Shown: positions 1-9,239 of the stretch, one piece after another
Layout of the letters: each line of letters opens with the position of its first letter
Numbering within the stretch: the stretch's first letter is position 1
From: CAXTSE01 sp035554115
GTDB lineage: Bacteria; Actinomycetota; Actinomycetes; Actinomycetales; Microbacteriaceae
Assembly (NCBI GenBank): GCA_035554115.1
Contig: DATMIW010000046.1
Coordinates: forward strand, 1-64,000
Length of the DNA: 64,000 nt
Reading direction: 5' to 3'
Position numbers and translations under genes: made by a program
Notes under the pieces: generated by a model
Told to the model about the DNA's origin: nothing
What the model saw: the letters and a program-made list of their open reading frames with translations, nothing else
Database searches by the model: none

Positions 1-140
1 TGGCATGGTCGCCCCAAATGCGATCTACGGACGGGTTGGCAGCAGATGTCGACTACGTGATGCCCTACTTCGTGGATGCCGTCGAGTTTCTTCAGGAGCG
101 CGTCGAACGTGACGAAGGGCTCGCCTACCTGATCGGGTGA
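1..140 (+). CDS. C-terminal fragment of unknown protein
   Basis: An open frame runs in from the left edge (first full codon at base 3) and ends at TGA 138-140, giving about 45 residues that end in AYLIG. The visible part is acidic and probably helical. I do not recognise a family and the start lies outside the window. It reads in the same direction as the lipoprotein gene that follows after about 150 bases. Confidence 0.5.
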   Translation, partial: AWSPQMRSTDGLAADVDYVMPYFVDAVEFLQERVERDEGLAYLIG

Positions 141-276
141 GAGGCCTCGGCGGGTACGCGTCCTCTCCGAAAGAGCGGAGTGCCAGGAGGTCTCCGATCA
201 CTCTGCGAGACGGGCAAGCAACGGCGCATAGCGATCGCGCCCCCGACGCGCGAGCTCACCCACGCACTTGCCGCCA

Positions 277-282
277 TATACT
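277..282 (+). promoter_or_regulatory. -10 box, leaderless start of lipoprotein gene
   Basis: TATACT is followed by exactly six bases and then the ATG at 289, the arrangement of a leaderless actinobacterial transcript. It supports ATG 289 over the TTG at 268. Confidence 0.6.
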
Positions 283-288
283 CGGGGA

Positions 289-891
289 ATGAGACTCCGT
301 CACCTCGCCGTCACCGTCGCTGTCATCGGTGTTCTATCCGCCTGCGCGTCACCTGCTCCCGTGGTCACCGCGTCGCCAACTGAACCCATGCCCACCGCGA
401 CTGTCGAACCCGGCGGCCCGATCACCACCCTCGTGCTGAGCGGCACGGAGATTACGGCGCAGGACTCGAACGGCACCGAGGTAAGCTCCCAACGTTTCGG
501 CGACGACATCTCCAGCATGATCGCGTACCTTGAGCCGATCCTGGGTAGTTACACCCCCGACACGACCGACTCGTGCGAGTTCTACACGTGGGGCGCCGAG
601 CACCAAGCGGTCATTTTGGCTGTGGTCGGTAGTCATCCCACGTCGTACAACGTCCGCACCAACACCAGCAAGCTAAACGGAGTGACCCTCACCACCAGCG
701 CAGGGTTTTCGGTCGGCGACGATATCTCTGAGTACCTCGCCAAGAATCCACCTTCCGAGATCGGAGCGGTCGTCTACGACCCGCGGCCAGACAGCCCGAG
801 TTCAGGCGGAATTGCGTATACGGAGGGTGACAACCTTGTGGACCTTGTCATTACCCCCGGAGTCGGGGATTTCGGCGAGTTCTGTAGCTAG
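289..891 (+). CDS. Putative secreted lipoprotein
   Basis: A 200-residue protein with a short basic N-terminus, a hydrophobic stretch and a lipobox ending LSAC (Cys near residue 19), so it is probably lipidated and held on the outer face of the membrane. A Pro/Thr-rich linker follows. The mature part has no domain I can name. It resembles the lipoprotein at 3339-3989 in layout (LVLS stretch, a Trp-Gly motif in mid-protein, then a Leu-Thr-Thr plus Val-Gly segment), so the two may be distant paralogues. ATG 289 is chosen because the upstream TTG would spoil the signal peptide and a TATACT box sits six bases before it. Confidence 0.7.
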   Translation: MRLRHLAVTVAVIGVLSACASPAPVVTASPTEPMPTATVEPGGPITTLVLSGTEITAQDSNGTEVSSQRFGDDISSMIAYLEPILGSYTPDTTDSCEFYTWGAEHQAVILAVVGSHPTSYNVRTNTSKLNGVTLTTSAGFSVGDDISEYLAKNPPSEIGAVVYDPRPDSPSSGGIAYTEGDNLVDLVITPGVGDFGEFCS

Positions 892-1035
892 TCACCCAAG
901 CGAGTTCGTACACATTGAAGCGGAACTCCACCACGTTCCATTACCAAACAAAGTCTTGCCTAGCACAGCCCCAGTGTTCGACCACGTCGCATCCAACCTC
1001 TTCAAAGTCTGCCTCCTCGTCACAGGCTTCGGGCG

Positions 1036-1500
1036 CTACTTCGCGTCGGCTCGACGCAGTCGCGACCCGACGACCACGAAGAAGGCGCCAAGCCCAGCAG
1101 CGAAGGCGCTGACTCCGTACGCAAGTACCGAGGTCATCAGGGAGGTGCGCAGCGATGCCGCGGTCGACAGTGCCGAGCTCTGGTCGCGCAGTTCGCGTGC
1201 CTCGTCGCTGCTTCCATCGACACCGCGCAGCGCATCACTGATATCGGCGAAGGTACGCCCGCCCGCACCGCGCTCGGCGTTGCTCTTGATGACGAGCGCC
1301 TCGACGTAGGCAGTCACCGGACCGTGAACCGGCTTGCCCGCGAGAATCGGGGCATTGCCGGGCACCGTGATCTTCTCGTCGCGCAGCTGCTTCGTCACGG
1401 TGTACCAGGCACCCGCACCCGCAGCGATAAACAGCGTGCCAGCGAGAATCGTGAGCCCCCCGGCGCTGCGGAGAGCGGAGATGGTGGCAGAAGATGTCAT
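1036..1500 (-). CDS. Two-helix membrane protein of the type often mislabelled 'LigA dioxygenase'
   Basis: A 154-residue protein with a hydrophobic segment at about residues 14-33 and another at about 120-145, separated by a soluble loop. Sequence and topology match a common actinobacterial family often misannotated in databases as 'aromatic ring-opening dioxygenase LigA'. Nothing here looks like a dioxygenase: there is no metal site. It starts ten bases after the ychF stop, with AAGGA upstream, so it is likely co-transcribed with ychF. Function unknown; probably a small inner-membrane protein. Confidence 0.7.
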   Translation of the reverse strand: MTSSATISALRSAGGLTILAGTLFIAAGAGAWYTVTKQLRDEKITVPGNAPILAGKPVHGPVTAYVEALVIKSNAERGAGGRTFADISDALRGVDGSSDEARELRDQSSALSTAASLRTSLMTSVLAYGVSAFAAGLGAFFVVVGSRLRRADAK

Positions 1501-1509
1501 CGTTGATCC

Positions 1510-2586
1510 TTAGACGTTGAAACGGAACTCGACGACGTCGCCGTCGTTCATGACGTAGTCCTTGCCTTCGATGCGGGCCTTGCCCTTGGCGCGGGCCTCG
1601 GCGATCGAGCCGGTCTCCACGAGGTCCGCGAATCCGACGATCTCAGCCTTGATGAAACCACGCTCAAAATCGGTGTGGATGACGCCCGCGGCCTGCGGAG
1701 CCTTCCATCCTTTGCCGATCGTCCAGGCTCGCGATTCCTTCGGGCCAGCTGTCAGATAGGTCTGGAGGCCGAGCGTGTCGAAGCCGATGCGAGCGAGCTG
1801 GTCCAGACCGGACTCGGTCTGGCCCGTCGAGGCGAGGAGCTCGGCGGCGTCTTCCGGGTCGAGGTCGATGAGCTCCGACTCGATCTTCGCGTCGAGGAAC
1901 ACCGCCTGCGCGGGCGCGACGAGAGCGGCCAGCTCGGCGCGACGGGCGTCGTCGGTCAGCACCGCCTCATCCACATTGAAGACGTAGATAATCGGCTTCG
2001 CGGTGAGAAGACCGAGTTCGCGGATCGCCGCCAGGTCGACATTCTTGGCGATCGAAAGCGGCGTGCCAGCGTTGAGGGCCGTCTGGGCAGCGAGCGCGGC
2101 CTCGAGCACGGCCGGGTCCAGCTTCTTGCCCTTGACCTCTTTCTCGAAGCGCGGGATCGCCTTCTCGAGGGTCTGCAGGTCGGCGAGCGCGAGCTCCGTT
2201 GTGATCGTCTCGAGGTCAGAAGCGGGGTCGACCGCGCCATCCACATGCACCACATCGGAGTCGGCAAAACCGCGCACGACCTGGGCGATCGCCTCAGCCT
2301 CGCGAATGTTGGCGAGGAACTGGTTGCCGAGCCCCTCCCCCTCGCTTGCGCCCTTCACAATGCCGGCGATGTCCACGAATGACACAGTTGCCGGCACGAT
2401 GCGCTCGCTGCCGAAGATTTCTGCGAGTGTGGTGAGGCGGGGGTCGGGAAGGTTGACGACCCCGACATTCGGCTCAATCGTTGCGAACGGGTAGTTCGCC
2501 GCGAGCACGTTGTTTTTGGTCAGCGCGTTGAACAGGGTGGACTTGCCGACGTTGGGCAGGCCGACGATGCCGAGAGTGAGAGCCAC
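1510..2586 (-). CDS. ychF: Ribosome-binding ATPase YchF/OBG
   Basis: A 358-residue protein of full family length. It opens with the P-loop GLPNVGKS (residues 9-16) and ends with a TGS-type region containing the GKARIEGKDYVMNDGDVVEF-like tail. YchF/OLA1 proteins bind ATP rather than GTP and associate with ribosomes; they are implicated in translation and oxidative-stress control. The GTG at 2586 is chosen because family members begin a few residues before the P-loop; a TACGAT box lies eight bases upstream, so the transcript may be nearly leaderless. In mycobacteria ychF lies close to ispH and xseA, here about 31 kb away. Confidence 0.95.
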   Translation of the reverse strand: MALTLGIVGLPNVGKSTLFNALTKNNVLAANYPFATIEPNVGVVNLPDPRLTTLAEIFGSERIVPATVSFVDIAGIVKGASEGEGLGNQFLANIREAEAIAQVVRGFADSDVVHVDGAVDPASDLETITTELALADLQTLEKAIPRFEKEVKGKKLDPAVLEAALAAQTALNAGTPLSIAKNVDLAAIRELGLLTAKPIIYVFNVDEAVLTDDARRAELAALVAPAQAVFLDAKIESELIDLDPEDAAELLASTGQTESGLDQLARIGFDTLGLQTYLTAGPKESRAWTIGKGWKAPQAAGVIHTDFERGFIKAEIVGFADLVETGSIAEARAKGKARIEGKDYVMNDGDVVEFRFNV

Positions 2587-2677
2587 GGGGCCCCATCGTA
2601 CCGGCGACACAGAGCGAGGGTGCGCCAGCGCGGCGTGCCAGAGCCCCAGCGTCGGAGGCTCGTGCCAGAGTCACAAC

Positions 2678-3268
2678 GTGCCCCTCGACTTCACCGCCAT
2701 CGACTTCGAGACCGCTAACGGGTCCCCCGCCAGTGCCTGCTCGGTCGGCCTCGTGAAGGTGCGCGACGGCCAGGTGGTCGATCGCATCGGCTGGTTCATT
2801 CAGCCTCCGTTTGGGCACGACCACTTCGTCGACTGGAACATTCGCATCCACGGCATCACCGCCGACATGGTGGCCGAAGCCAATGGATGGGTCGAGCAGC
2901 TCACCGAGCTGGTCGCCTTCGCCGGCGACGACATGCTCGTCGCCCATAACGCCGGATTCGACATGGGCGTCATCAAAGCGGCCTGCGCCGCCACCGGGGT
3001 GGCCGTGCCGTCGTACAGCTACGTCTGCAGCCTGCAGGTTGCGCGCAAGACCTACCACCTCGACTCCTACCGGCTGCCGATAGTCGCCCTCGCGGCAGGG
3101 TTCGAGGATTTCGCCCACCATGACGCGGTCGCGGATGCCGAAGCGTGCGCGGCGATCATGATCCACGCGGCCGACCGCCACGGGGCAATCGACCTGCACG
3201 AGCTGGCGAAACTCGCGGGGGCGCGGGTAAGCGTGATGGCACCTGCCGTTGCGGCAGTCGCGAGTTGA
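2678..3268 (+). CDS. DEDDh-type 3'-5' exonuclease (DnaQ/epsilon-like)
   Basis: A 196-residue protein with the exonuclease motifs in order: DFET (Exo I, residues 9-12), a RIHGIT/ADMV segment, VAHNAGFD (Exo II) and HHDAVADAEA (Exo III with the catalytic His/Asp). It should remove nucleotides from DNA or RNA 3' ends as a free-standing DnaQ-like nuclease. GTG 2678 is chosen because the homologous sequence begins there, and a CAGAGT box sits six bases before it. The frame extends further upstream, but that part is antisense to ychF. It is divergent from ychF. Confidence 0.85.
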   Translation: MPLDFTAIDFETANGSPASACSVGLVKVRDGQVVDRIGWFIQPPFGHDHFVDWNIRIHGITADMVAEANGWVEQLTELVAFAGDDMLVAHNAGFDMGVIKAACAATGVAVPSYSYVCSLQVARKTYHLDSYRLPIVALAAGFEDFAHHDAVADAEACAAIMIHAADRHGAIDLHELAKLAGARVSVMAPAVAAVAS

Positions 3269-3326
3269 TCCTCGGATCGTTATCTTTGCGGAATCTTGAG
3301 ATGCGAGGAGCAATCGCGTCCCCGAA

Positions 3327-3332
3327 TAGGGT
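3327..3332 (+). promoter_or_regulatory. -10 box, leaderless start of second lipoprotein
   Basis: TAGGGT lies six bases before ATG 3339, with no Shine-Dalgarno sequence between. It supports a leaderless transcript and fixes the start. Confidence 0.5.
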
Positions 3333-3338
3333 CAATCC

Positions 3339-3989
3339 ATGACGAAATGGATCCCCCTGGCCGTCGCCACCGTGGCAAGTCTCACCTTGGCCCTCACGGG
3401 TTGCGCCGGGCCGATCACCCCTCGCAGCGAGGTGACACCCACGCCCACATCCACTCACGTCTCGCCAACAAGCGCCCCTGAACCCGCCGAACTGGTGCTG
3501 TCATTGGACAAGATTTCACTGGTAGGTGATGCAGGAACCGCAATTGCCGTCGCTCCGTTCTCAGATGCCAAGGCAACGCTGGCGCTAGTTAGCGACGCCC
3601 TTGGATCCACCCCCGTGCCTGAAGTAAATCCGGATCACGGCGTCACCTCATACGACTGGGGCGACATCCTTCTGAGCATCCGAGACACCGGATCTGCGTG
3701 GGTCTCGTTCACCTCAGATGAGGCAGCGGGACTTGCTTTGACAACCGTCGAAGGCGTGCATGTGGGGTCGACGCGTGCCGAGGTTTCGGCCCTATCTCCC
3801 TACGAAGACTCCTATGACTGGGACGTTGACGGTGTGTCTGACCTCTTCGGCCTGCAATCACGTGAGGTCCCCGGAAAAGAATCCTTAAGCCGCCCTGGCG
3901 AGGAAGGTCTCGACTTCGTCGGCGTTGAAATGACCGGGGACGTGGTGTCGCGGATCATGAGCCCCAACAACAACTGGGAAGAGCGCTAG
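3339..3989 (+). CDS. Putative secreted lipoprotein
   Basis: A 216-residue protein with a basic N-terminus, a hydrophobic core and a lipobox LTGC (Cys at about residue 22), followed by a Thr/Pro/Ser-rich linker. The rest is acidic, with a TSYDWGD motif, and no named domain. It resembles the lipoprotein at 289-891 in overall plan. Its stop codon abuts the stop of the convergent phosphoesterase gene with no spacer. Function unknown. Confidence 0.7.
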   Translation: MTKWIPLAVATVASLTLALTGCAGPITPRSEVTPTPTSTHVSPTSAPEPAELVLSLDKISLVGDAGTAIAVAPFSDAKATLALVSDALGSTPVPEVNPDHGVTSYDWGDILLSIRDTGSAWVSFTSDEAAGLALTTVEGVHVGSTRAEVSALSPYEDSYDWDVDGVSDLFGLQSREVPGKESLSRPGEEGLDFVGVEMTGDVVSRIMSPNNNWEER

Positions 3990-5750
3990 CTACTCGCCGA
4001 ACAATCCTTGCCCGTGCTTGCGCACCGACGCCCACGCTTCGCGGTAGGTGTGCGGCACAGGTTCCCCCGGCTCCCCGTAGCGCGCGACGAGCATCGACAT
4101 AAGCCCGACACCGGGCGGGCTCAGCGGATGATCCTCCTGCCCGTCATGGATGGGATCCTTCGACTCCGGGTTCGTCGGAATAAACAGCGGGAAGGTCGTC
4201 GGCCAGGTGCTCGGATCGCGAGGCTGGGCAAGCGTGACGGCGTTGCGTAGGGTGGTCGCGCCGTCATCCCGTTTCGTCAACGGGTCGAGGCCGTACCTTT
4301 CGCAGAGCGTCGCGATGAGGGATCCGTGGTGCATCTCGTCGTTGATGATCGTTCCTGCCGGCGTGTAGGCCGACACCACCATTGCCGGAACCCGCACGCC
4401 TAGGCGGTCGAAGCCGAATCCCATCTCGGTGGATTTCTGGGCATGTGGTGGCGTTGCAGACGGCGGGGGCACATGGTCGTAGGTACCCCCGTGCTCGTCG
4501 AAGGTCACGAGCAACACCGTATTGAGGGCGTTCGACCCGGTGGATGCGGCGCTTGTGCGAATCGCGGCGTACACCTCGTGCAGAAGGGCGTCCCCGGATC
4601 GCACATCAGAGATTCCCCCGGTGAGCTCCGTCTGATCGACGTCGATCCCCGTAATCGGCCCGACCGGCGGATGCATGTCGTTGTGGTCGTAAAGCATTCG
4701 CGGCTCGATGAAGGCATAGGCCGGCAGGGTGCCGTTGGCCGCCTGCTCATAGAAGGTGGACATGGTGTGGAAGTTGGTCTTCCAGTACGGCTCGAGCTGC
4801 GGCGCGTGCAGCAAGCCGGTGAGCGAGATGAGTTGGCGGTCGTCGTAATAGACCCCCCACGGCACACCGGCATCCTGCAGCCGATTGAAAATTGTTGTGG
4901 CCTGGTTGCGGTCCGGATCGAGCCATTTGTCGTATCCGCCGAGGCCGTTCGTCACGAAACCGTGCGAGCTCGAGGCGTGGAAGAAGGAACGATTGGGGAA
5001 GGTCTGCGAGGGCACAGCGCAGTGCCAGTGGTCGTAGATCGCAAACGATCGCGCCAAAGTTGAGAACACCGGAAGCATGTTCGGAACGAAATTGCCCATG
5101 ATCTGGCGGTACTCATCGACCGTCGGTTCGCGATGATGCTCACCGCGGAATTTGTCAACGTAGTCGATGACGAACCCCTCCATGGTCGGCGAGGCATCCG
5201 ACCGCGGGGCGTTGAAAGGAGCTTTCAGATTCGGCAGGTCGTGAGACCGATTGCTCTCGGGGTCGATGGTTCCGAAAAGCTGGGTGTTGACGTACGGGTA
5301 CTCTTCGCCGGGGTCCGGGTCGGGCTTGCGCATGATCTCGTCGGTCGGGCCCTCGTGCGGATGCGCCGGAATTCGCGTGCCATCGGGCGCCGGATTCGAA
5401 TGGTCGCCCTGCAGCCCCTCGAACGTCTGACCTGCGGGTGTCGACTCGCCGTCGGGCCCCTCGTAGAGGTATCCGAGAAGGTTGTCGAACGACCGGTTCT
5501 CGAACATCACCACGACGAGATGGTCGAAGCCCGTACCCTCCGGGCGAGGGGCGACAGTCGGATCGGTCACCACCTGGCCGCGACTGGTGGCGGATCCGAC
5601 GGCGTAGCCCCCGGCGGCACCCGCAACGACTCCTGCGGCACCGGCCACCGCCCCCGTGAGAAAACCGCGCCGGCTAGGCCGCTCAATGGGACCAGCCTGC
5701 TCCGCAGGCGTGGGGTCCGGAGGCGGCTGTCCGTTGTCGGCGTCGACCAT
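3990..5750 (-). CDS. Tat-exported phospholipase C/acid phosphatase family phosphoesterase
   Basis: A 586-residue protein with a twin-arginine signal (SRRGFLTG at about residues 26-33, then an Ala/Gly-rich hydrophobic stretch), so it is exported folded. The mature protein shows hallmarks of the bacterial phosphoesterase family (PF04185; phospholipase C PlcH/PlcN and acid phosphatase AcpA): VVVMFENRSFDNLLG, a PNRSFFHASSSHG segment and LLVTFDEHGGTYDHVPPP, which supply the metal and nucleophile region. It probably hydrolyses phosphodiesters or monoesters outside the cell. A TAGCCT box six bases upstream of ATG 5750 points to a leaderless transcript. The exact substrate cannot be told. Confidence 0.88.
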   Translation of the reverse strand: MVDADNGQPPPDPTPAEQAGPIERPSRRGFLTGAVAGAAGVVAGAAGGYAVGSATSRGQVVTDPTVAPRPEGTGFDHLVVVMFENRSFDNLLGYLYEGPDGESTPAGQTFEGLQGDHSNPAPDGTRIPAHPHEGPTDEIMRKPDPDPGEEYPYVNTQLFGTIDPESNRSHDLPNLKAPFNAPRSDASPTMEGFVIDYVDKFRGEHHREPTVDEYRQIMGNFVPNMLPVFSTLARSFAIYDHWHCAVPSQTFPNRSFFHASSSHGFVTNGLGGYDKWLDPDRNQATTIFNRLQDAGVPWGVYYDDRQLISLTGLLHAPQLEPYWKTNFHTMSTFYEQAANGTLPAYAFIEPRMLYDHNDMHPPVGPITGIDVDQTELTGGISDVRSGDALLHEVYAAIRTSAASTGSNALNTVLLVTFDEHGGTYDHVPPPSATPPHAQKSTEMGFGFDRLGVRVPAMVVSAYTPAGTIINDEMHHGSLIATLCERYGLDPLTKRDDGATTLRNAVTLAQPRDPSTWPTTFPLFIPTNPESKDPIHDGQEDHPLSPPGVGLMSMLVARYGEPGEPVPHTYREAWASVRKHGQGLFGE

Positions 5751-5756
5751 TCCTCG

Positions 5757-5762
5757 AGGCTA
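5757..5762 (-). promoter_or_regulatory. -10 box, leaderless start of phosphoesterase gene
   Basis: On the minus strand TAGCCT is followed by six bases and then ATG 5750. Confidence 0.5.
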
Positions 5763-5842
5763 CAGCTGTCGCTATGAGCCCATCCGGCGCGACGCACGCG
5801 CGTCGTCGCCTCGATGTCGGTCGTCCTTGCCACACTGTCGGC

Positions 5843-7231
5843 ATGGATGCTCTTGCCCCTTTGCTCATCGGCCTCGTTATCGGCGTGCTGCTGGGCACTG
5901 TCGTGGGCGCACTGGTTGTCCGCTCACGCGCATCCGGGCGAGCTGCGGATGTCGATCCTGCGCTTCTTGAGGCGCGCCACGCCCAGCTTGTCGCCGAGCT
6001 GCAATCGCACGAGGCACAGGCTCGTGCCGAGGTCACCGCCCAGCTTGCCGCTGCCGAAGCCTCGATCGCCGGACTGCGCGAACAGCTGGGGGCCACACAA
6101 GAGCAGTATCGCGACCTCATCGACCGGCAGCGTGCAGAAGCGCAGGAGCGAGCGGAGGCGGAGCGGAATGAGAGCAAGGTTCTGCAGGCTCTCGCTCCCG
6201 TGAAGGAAACCCTCGCGGGCATGCAGGCCAAAGTCACCGAACTCGAAACTCAGCGTCACCTCCAGCACGGCGAACTCTCGCAACAGCTCAAGAGCGCGAC
6301 CGAAGACGCGGAGCGCCTGCGTGCCACCGCCGAATCGCTTGCCTCGGCCCTGCGCAACAACTCCACCCGTGGAGTGTGGGGTGAGACTCAGCTGCGCACT
6401 CTGGTCGAATCGGCAGGCCTTCTCAATCGCGTCGACTTCACAGTGCAGTCGACCATCTCCTCCGAGAGTGGCATGCGCCGGCCAGACATGGTTATCAATC
6501 TGCCGGGCGGCAAGTCGATCCCGGTCGACGCGAAGGTTCCGTACAACTCATACATCGAGGCGGGCTCGATCGCTGCCGGTGCGCCTGCCGAGCAGGAGCG
6601 CCAGCGTACAGAGTTGCTCACGAAACACGCCAAAGCTGTGCGTAGTCATGTGGACGCTCTCGCCGGGAAGAGCTATTGGACGGGACTCGACGCCAGCCCC
6701 GACTTCACGATCGCGTTCATCCCCAACGAACCGTTGCTGACGGCAGCCCTCGAGAACGACCCGACTCTCATGGAGTACGCATTCTCGAAGCGCGTCATCC
6801 TGGCGAACCCCGCCACCCTGTGGGCGCTTCTGAAGACGATCGCGTTCACCTGGCAACAGGATGTGCTCACAGAAGACGCCAAACGGCTGTTCGACCTGGG
6901 CAAAGAGCTGTATTCGCGACTCGCCACTCTCTCGGAACACGCCGACAAGCTGCGTCGCTCCATCGAGTCCACCGTGACGAGCTACAACCAATTCGCCAGT
7001 TCACTCGAACAGCGCGTGCTCGTCACGGCCCGCAAATTGGATGCTCTCGATGAGTCGAAAGTCATCGGTGAGCCGCAGACGATCGACGACCAGCCGAAGC
7101 ACCTCACTCAGGCTGAATTTGCCGCGCGGGAGCTCGCGGTGCTCGACGACGTTGGTGCCGGCCACGACGAACTCGACTTCGATCTCACCGACCCCGCGCC
7201 GGTAGCCGCTCCCACACCCAAGCGGGCCTAG
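5843..7231 (+). CDS. rmuC: DNA recombination protein RmuC
   Basis: A 462-residue protein: an N-terminal membrane anchor (about residues 5-27), a long Glu/Gln/Ala-rich coiled coil (about 35-175), then the RmuC nuclease-like core with NNSTRGVWGETQL, the RPDMVINLPGGKSIPVDAKVP region and the PNEPLL segment. RmuC limits inversions at short inverted repeats in E. coli; its biochemistry is poorly known. ATG 5843 is chosen because it directly precedes the anchor; upstream in-frame residues are arginine-rich and atypical, and a CACACT box lies six bases before this ATG. Confidence 0.92.
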   Translation: MDALAPLLIGLVIGVLLGTVVGALVVRSRASGRAADVDPALLEARHAQLVAELQSHEAQARAEVTAQLAAAEASIAGLREQLGATQEQYRDLIDRQRAEAQERAEAERNESKVLQALAPVKETLAGMQAKVTELETQRHLQHGELSQQLKSATEDAERLRATAESLASALRNNSTRGVWGETQLRTLVESAGLLNRVDFTVQSTISSESGMRRPDMVINLPGGKSIPVDAKVPYNSYIEAGSIAAGAPAEQERQRTELLTKHAKAVRSHVDALAGKSYWTGLDASPDFTIAFIPNEPLLTAALENDPTLMEYAFSKRVILANPATLWALLKTIAFTWQQDVLTEDAKRLFDLGKELYSRLATLSEHADKLRRSIESTVTSYNQFASSLEQRVLVTARKLDALDESKVIGEPQTIDDQPKHLTQAEFAARELAVLDDVGAGHDELDFDLTDPAPVAAPTPKRA

Positions 7232-7259
7232 CTCAGCCCCTCACGTGGGTCGATGCGAC

Positions 7260-9239
7260 TTACGGGACGACGACCTCTTCCTCCGCTGCAGGCGCGGCGA
7301 ACTGCGCCTCATAGAGTCGCGCGTACGCGCCACCCGCAGCCAGCAGCTCCTCGTGCGTGCCCTGCTCCACGATCGAGCCGGACTCCATCACCAAAATGAG
7401 GTCGGCATCCCGAATCGTCGACAGACGGTGCGCAATCACAAAACTCGTACGGTCCTTGCGCAGCGCGCTCATCGCATGCTGCACCAACACCTCAGTGCGA
7501 GTATCGACCGAGCTCGTCGCTTCATCCAGAATCAGCACATTCGGGCGAGCCAAGAACGCACGCGCGATCGTGATCAGCTGCTTCTCCCCCGCGCTGATAT
7601 TCCCACCCTCATCATCGAGGAGGGTGTCATAACCGTCCGGCAAAGCATGCACGAAGCGGTCGACATAGGCCGCCTCCGCGGCAGCCAGAATCTCGGCCTC
7701 AGTCGCATCCGGTCGACCGTAGGCAATGTTGTCGCGAATCGTGCCCTGGAAGAGCCAGGTGTCCTGCAGAACCATGCCCGTGCGGGCCCGCAACGCCTGC
7801 CGGGTCATCAGCGTCGTATCGATGCCGTCGAGCGTGATCCGGCCGCCGTCGAGCTCGTAGAAGCGCATGACCAGATTGACGAGAGTCGTCTTTCCCGCTC
7901 CGGTCGGGCCCACGATTGCGACAGTCGATCCAGGCTCCGCAACGAGTGACAGATCGTCAATCAGTGGGGTCTCTGGGTCATAGCGGAACGACACGTTCTC
8001 GAAGACCAGACGCCCGGTCGTCGCGGTCGGCGCGACGGCATCCACCGGATCCGGGCTTTGTTCCTTCGCATCGAGAAGCTCAAAGACGCGCTCGGCACTG
8101 GCGACTCCCGATTGCACCAGATTGGCCATGGCGGCGAGTTGCGCCAGGGGCTGAGAGAACTGTCGCGAGTACTGGATGAAGGCCTGCACATCGCCGATCG
8201 TCATCCCGCCAGCGGTCACGAGCAACCCGCCCACAACCGCGATCGCGACGTAGACAAGGTTGCCGATGAACATTGTCGCCGGCATGATGATGCCGCTGAC
8301 GAACTGTGCGCCAAAACTGGCACGGAAGAGTTCCTCGTTCTTCGTCGCAAACTTCTGCTCCACCTCGCGGTGACGGCCGAAAACCTTGACGAGCGCGTGC
8401 CCCGAATACGTTTCCTCAATCTGCGCGTTCAGCGCACCTGTATGAGTCCACTGCTGCACGAACAGCTTCTGTGAACGCTTCGCGATAAGGGACGTCACGA
8501 ACAGAGTAAGGGGAACGGTTATCAGCGCAATCACCGCCAGCTGCCACGAGATCACGAACATCATGACGAGCACGCCGATGACGGTGAGGATCGACGACAA
8601 GGCCTGACTCAAGGTTTGCTGCAAACTCTGTGAAATGTTATCGATGTCGTTGGTTACACGGCTCAGCAGCTCACCACGCTGCATCGTGTCGAAGTAGGTC
8701 AACGGAAGCCGGTGGATCTTGGTCTCGGTGTCTTCGCGCAAGCGATAGACGGTGTTCTGTGTCACCGCATTGAGGACATATCCCTGCAGGTAGGCGAACA
8801 CCGACGACAGCACGTAGAGCACCAGCACCGCTTCGAGCACCAGTTGCAGGGCGGCGAAATCGATCCCAGCGCCCGGGGTGAGAGTCATGTTGCTGAGGAC
8901 ATCGGCCAGCTGACCCCGGCCGGCCTCCCGCAGCTGGGCAATGTACTCGGCCTGGGTCAGCCCCGGCGGGAATGAGGCCGAGAAAAATCCACGGACAATG
9001 ATGTTGGTCGCCTCGCCGAGAACCTTTGGTCCCAGCACCGCCATCACAACAGACAGCACACCGAGAATCACAACGGCCACGAGCGATCGACGTTCCGGAC
9101 GCAGGCGCCCCAAGAACCGCCGAGCCGTCGGGCCGAAGTTCATCGACTTCTCGACCGGTACTCCGGCACCACCCCACGCGGGGCCCTCCCCCTTGGGCTT
9201 ATTTGCAATGCGTGTGCTCGAAGCTGTTTGGCCGCTCAT
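7260..9239 (-). CDS. ABC exporter subunit, canonical ATPase site
   Basis: A 659-residue fused membrane-ATPase half-transporter. Six membrane helices (about residues 50-370) are followed by a nucleotide-binding domain with Walker A GPTGAGKTT, signature ISAGEKQ (a variant of LSGGQ), Walker B VLILDEATSSVD with the catalytic Glu, and the H-loop IAHRLST. A 50-residue hydrophilic N-terminal extension precedes the first helix. It overlaps the upstream exporter gene by four bases (ATGA) and is almost certainly the second half of a heterodimeric multidrug-type exporter. Confidence 0.93.
   Translation of the reverse strand: MSGQTASSTRIANKPKGEGPAWGGAGVPVEKSMNFGPTARRFLGRLRPERRSLVAVVILGVLSVVMAVLGPKVLGEATNIIVRGFFSASFPPGLTQAEYIAQLREAGRGQLADVLSNMTLTPGAGIDFAALQLVLEAVLVLYVLSSVFAYLQGYVLNAVTQNTVYRLREDTETKIHRLPLTYFDTMQRGELLSRVTNDIDNISQSLQQTLSQALSSILTVIGVLVMMFVISWQLAVIALITVPLTLFVTSLIAKRSQKLFVQQWTHTGALNAQIEETYSGHALVKVFGRHREVEQKFATKNEELFRASFGAQFVSGIIMPATMFIGNLVYVAIAVVGGLLVTAGGMTIGDVQAFIQYSRQFSQPLAQLAAMANLVQSGVASAERVFELLDAKEQSPDPVDAVAPTATTGRLVFENVSFRYDPETPLIDDLSLVAEPGSTVAIVGPTGAGKTTLVNLVMRFYELDGGRITLDGIDTTLMTRQALRARTGMVLQDTWLFQGTIRDNIAYGRPDATEAEILAAAEAAYVDRFVHALPDGYDTLLDDEGGNISAGEKQLITIARAFLARPNVLILDEATSSVDTRTEVLVQHAMSALRKDRTSFVIAHRLSTIRDADLILVMESGSIVEQGTHEELLAAGGAYARLYEAQFAAPAAEEEVVVP

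Noticed and set aside
1036..1500. Annotation as aromatic ring-opening dioxygenase LigA
   Set aside because: The protein has two membrane helices and no metal ligands; the name is a known database error and does not support an aromatic pathway.
1675..2382. Plus-strand frame opposite ychF
   Set aside because: Shadow frame; ychF is certain.
7762..7773. TCCTGCAGAACC inside an ABC exporter gene as another copy of the TCCTGCAG repeat
   Set aside because: It is coding sequence for the conserved Q-loop region (LQDTW) and differs at the last base; chance similarity.
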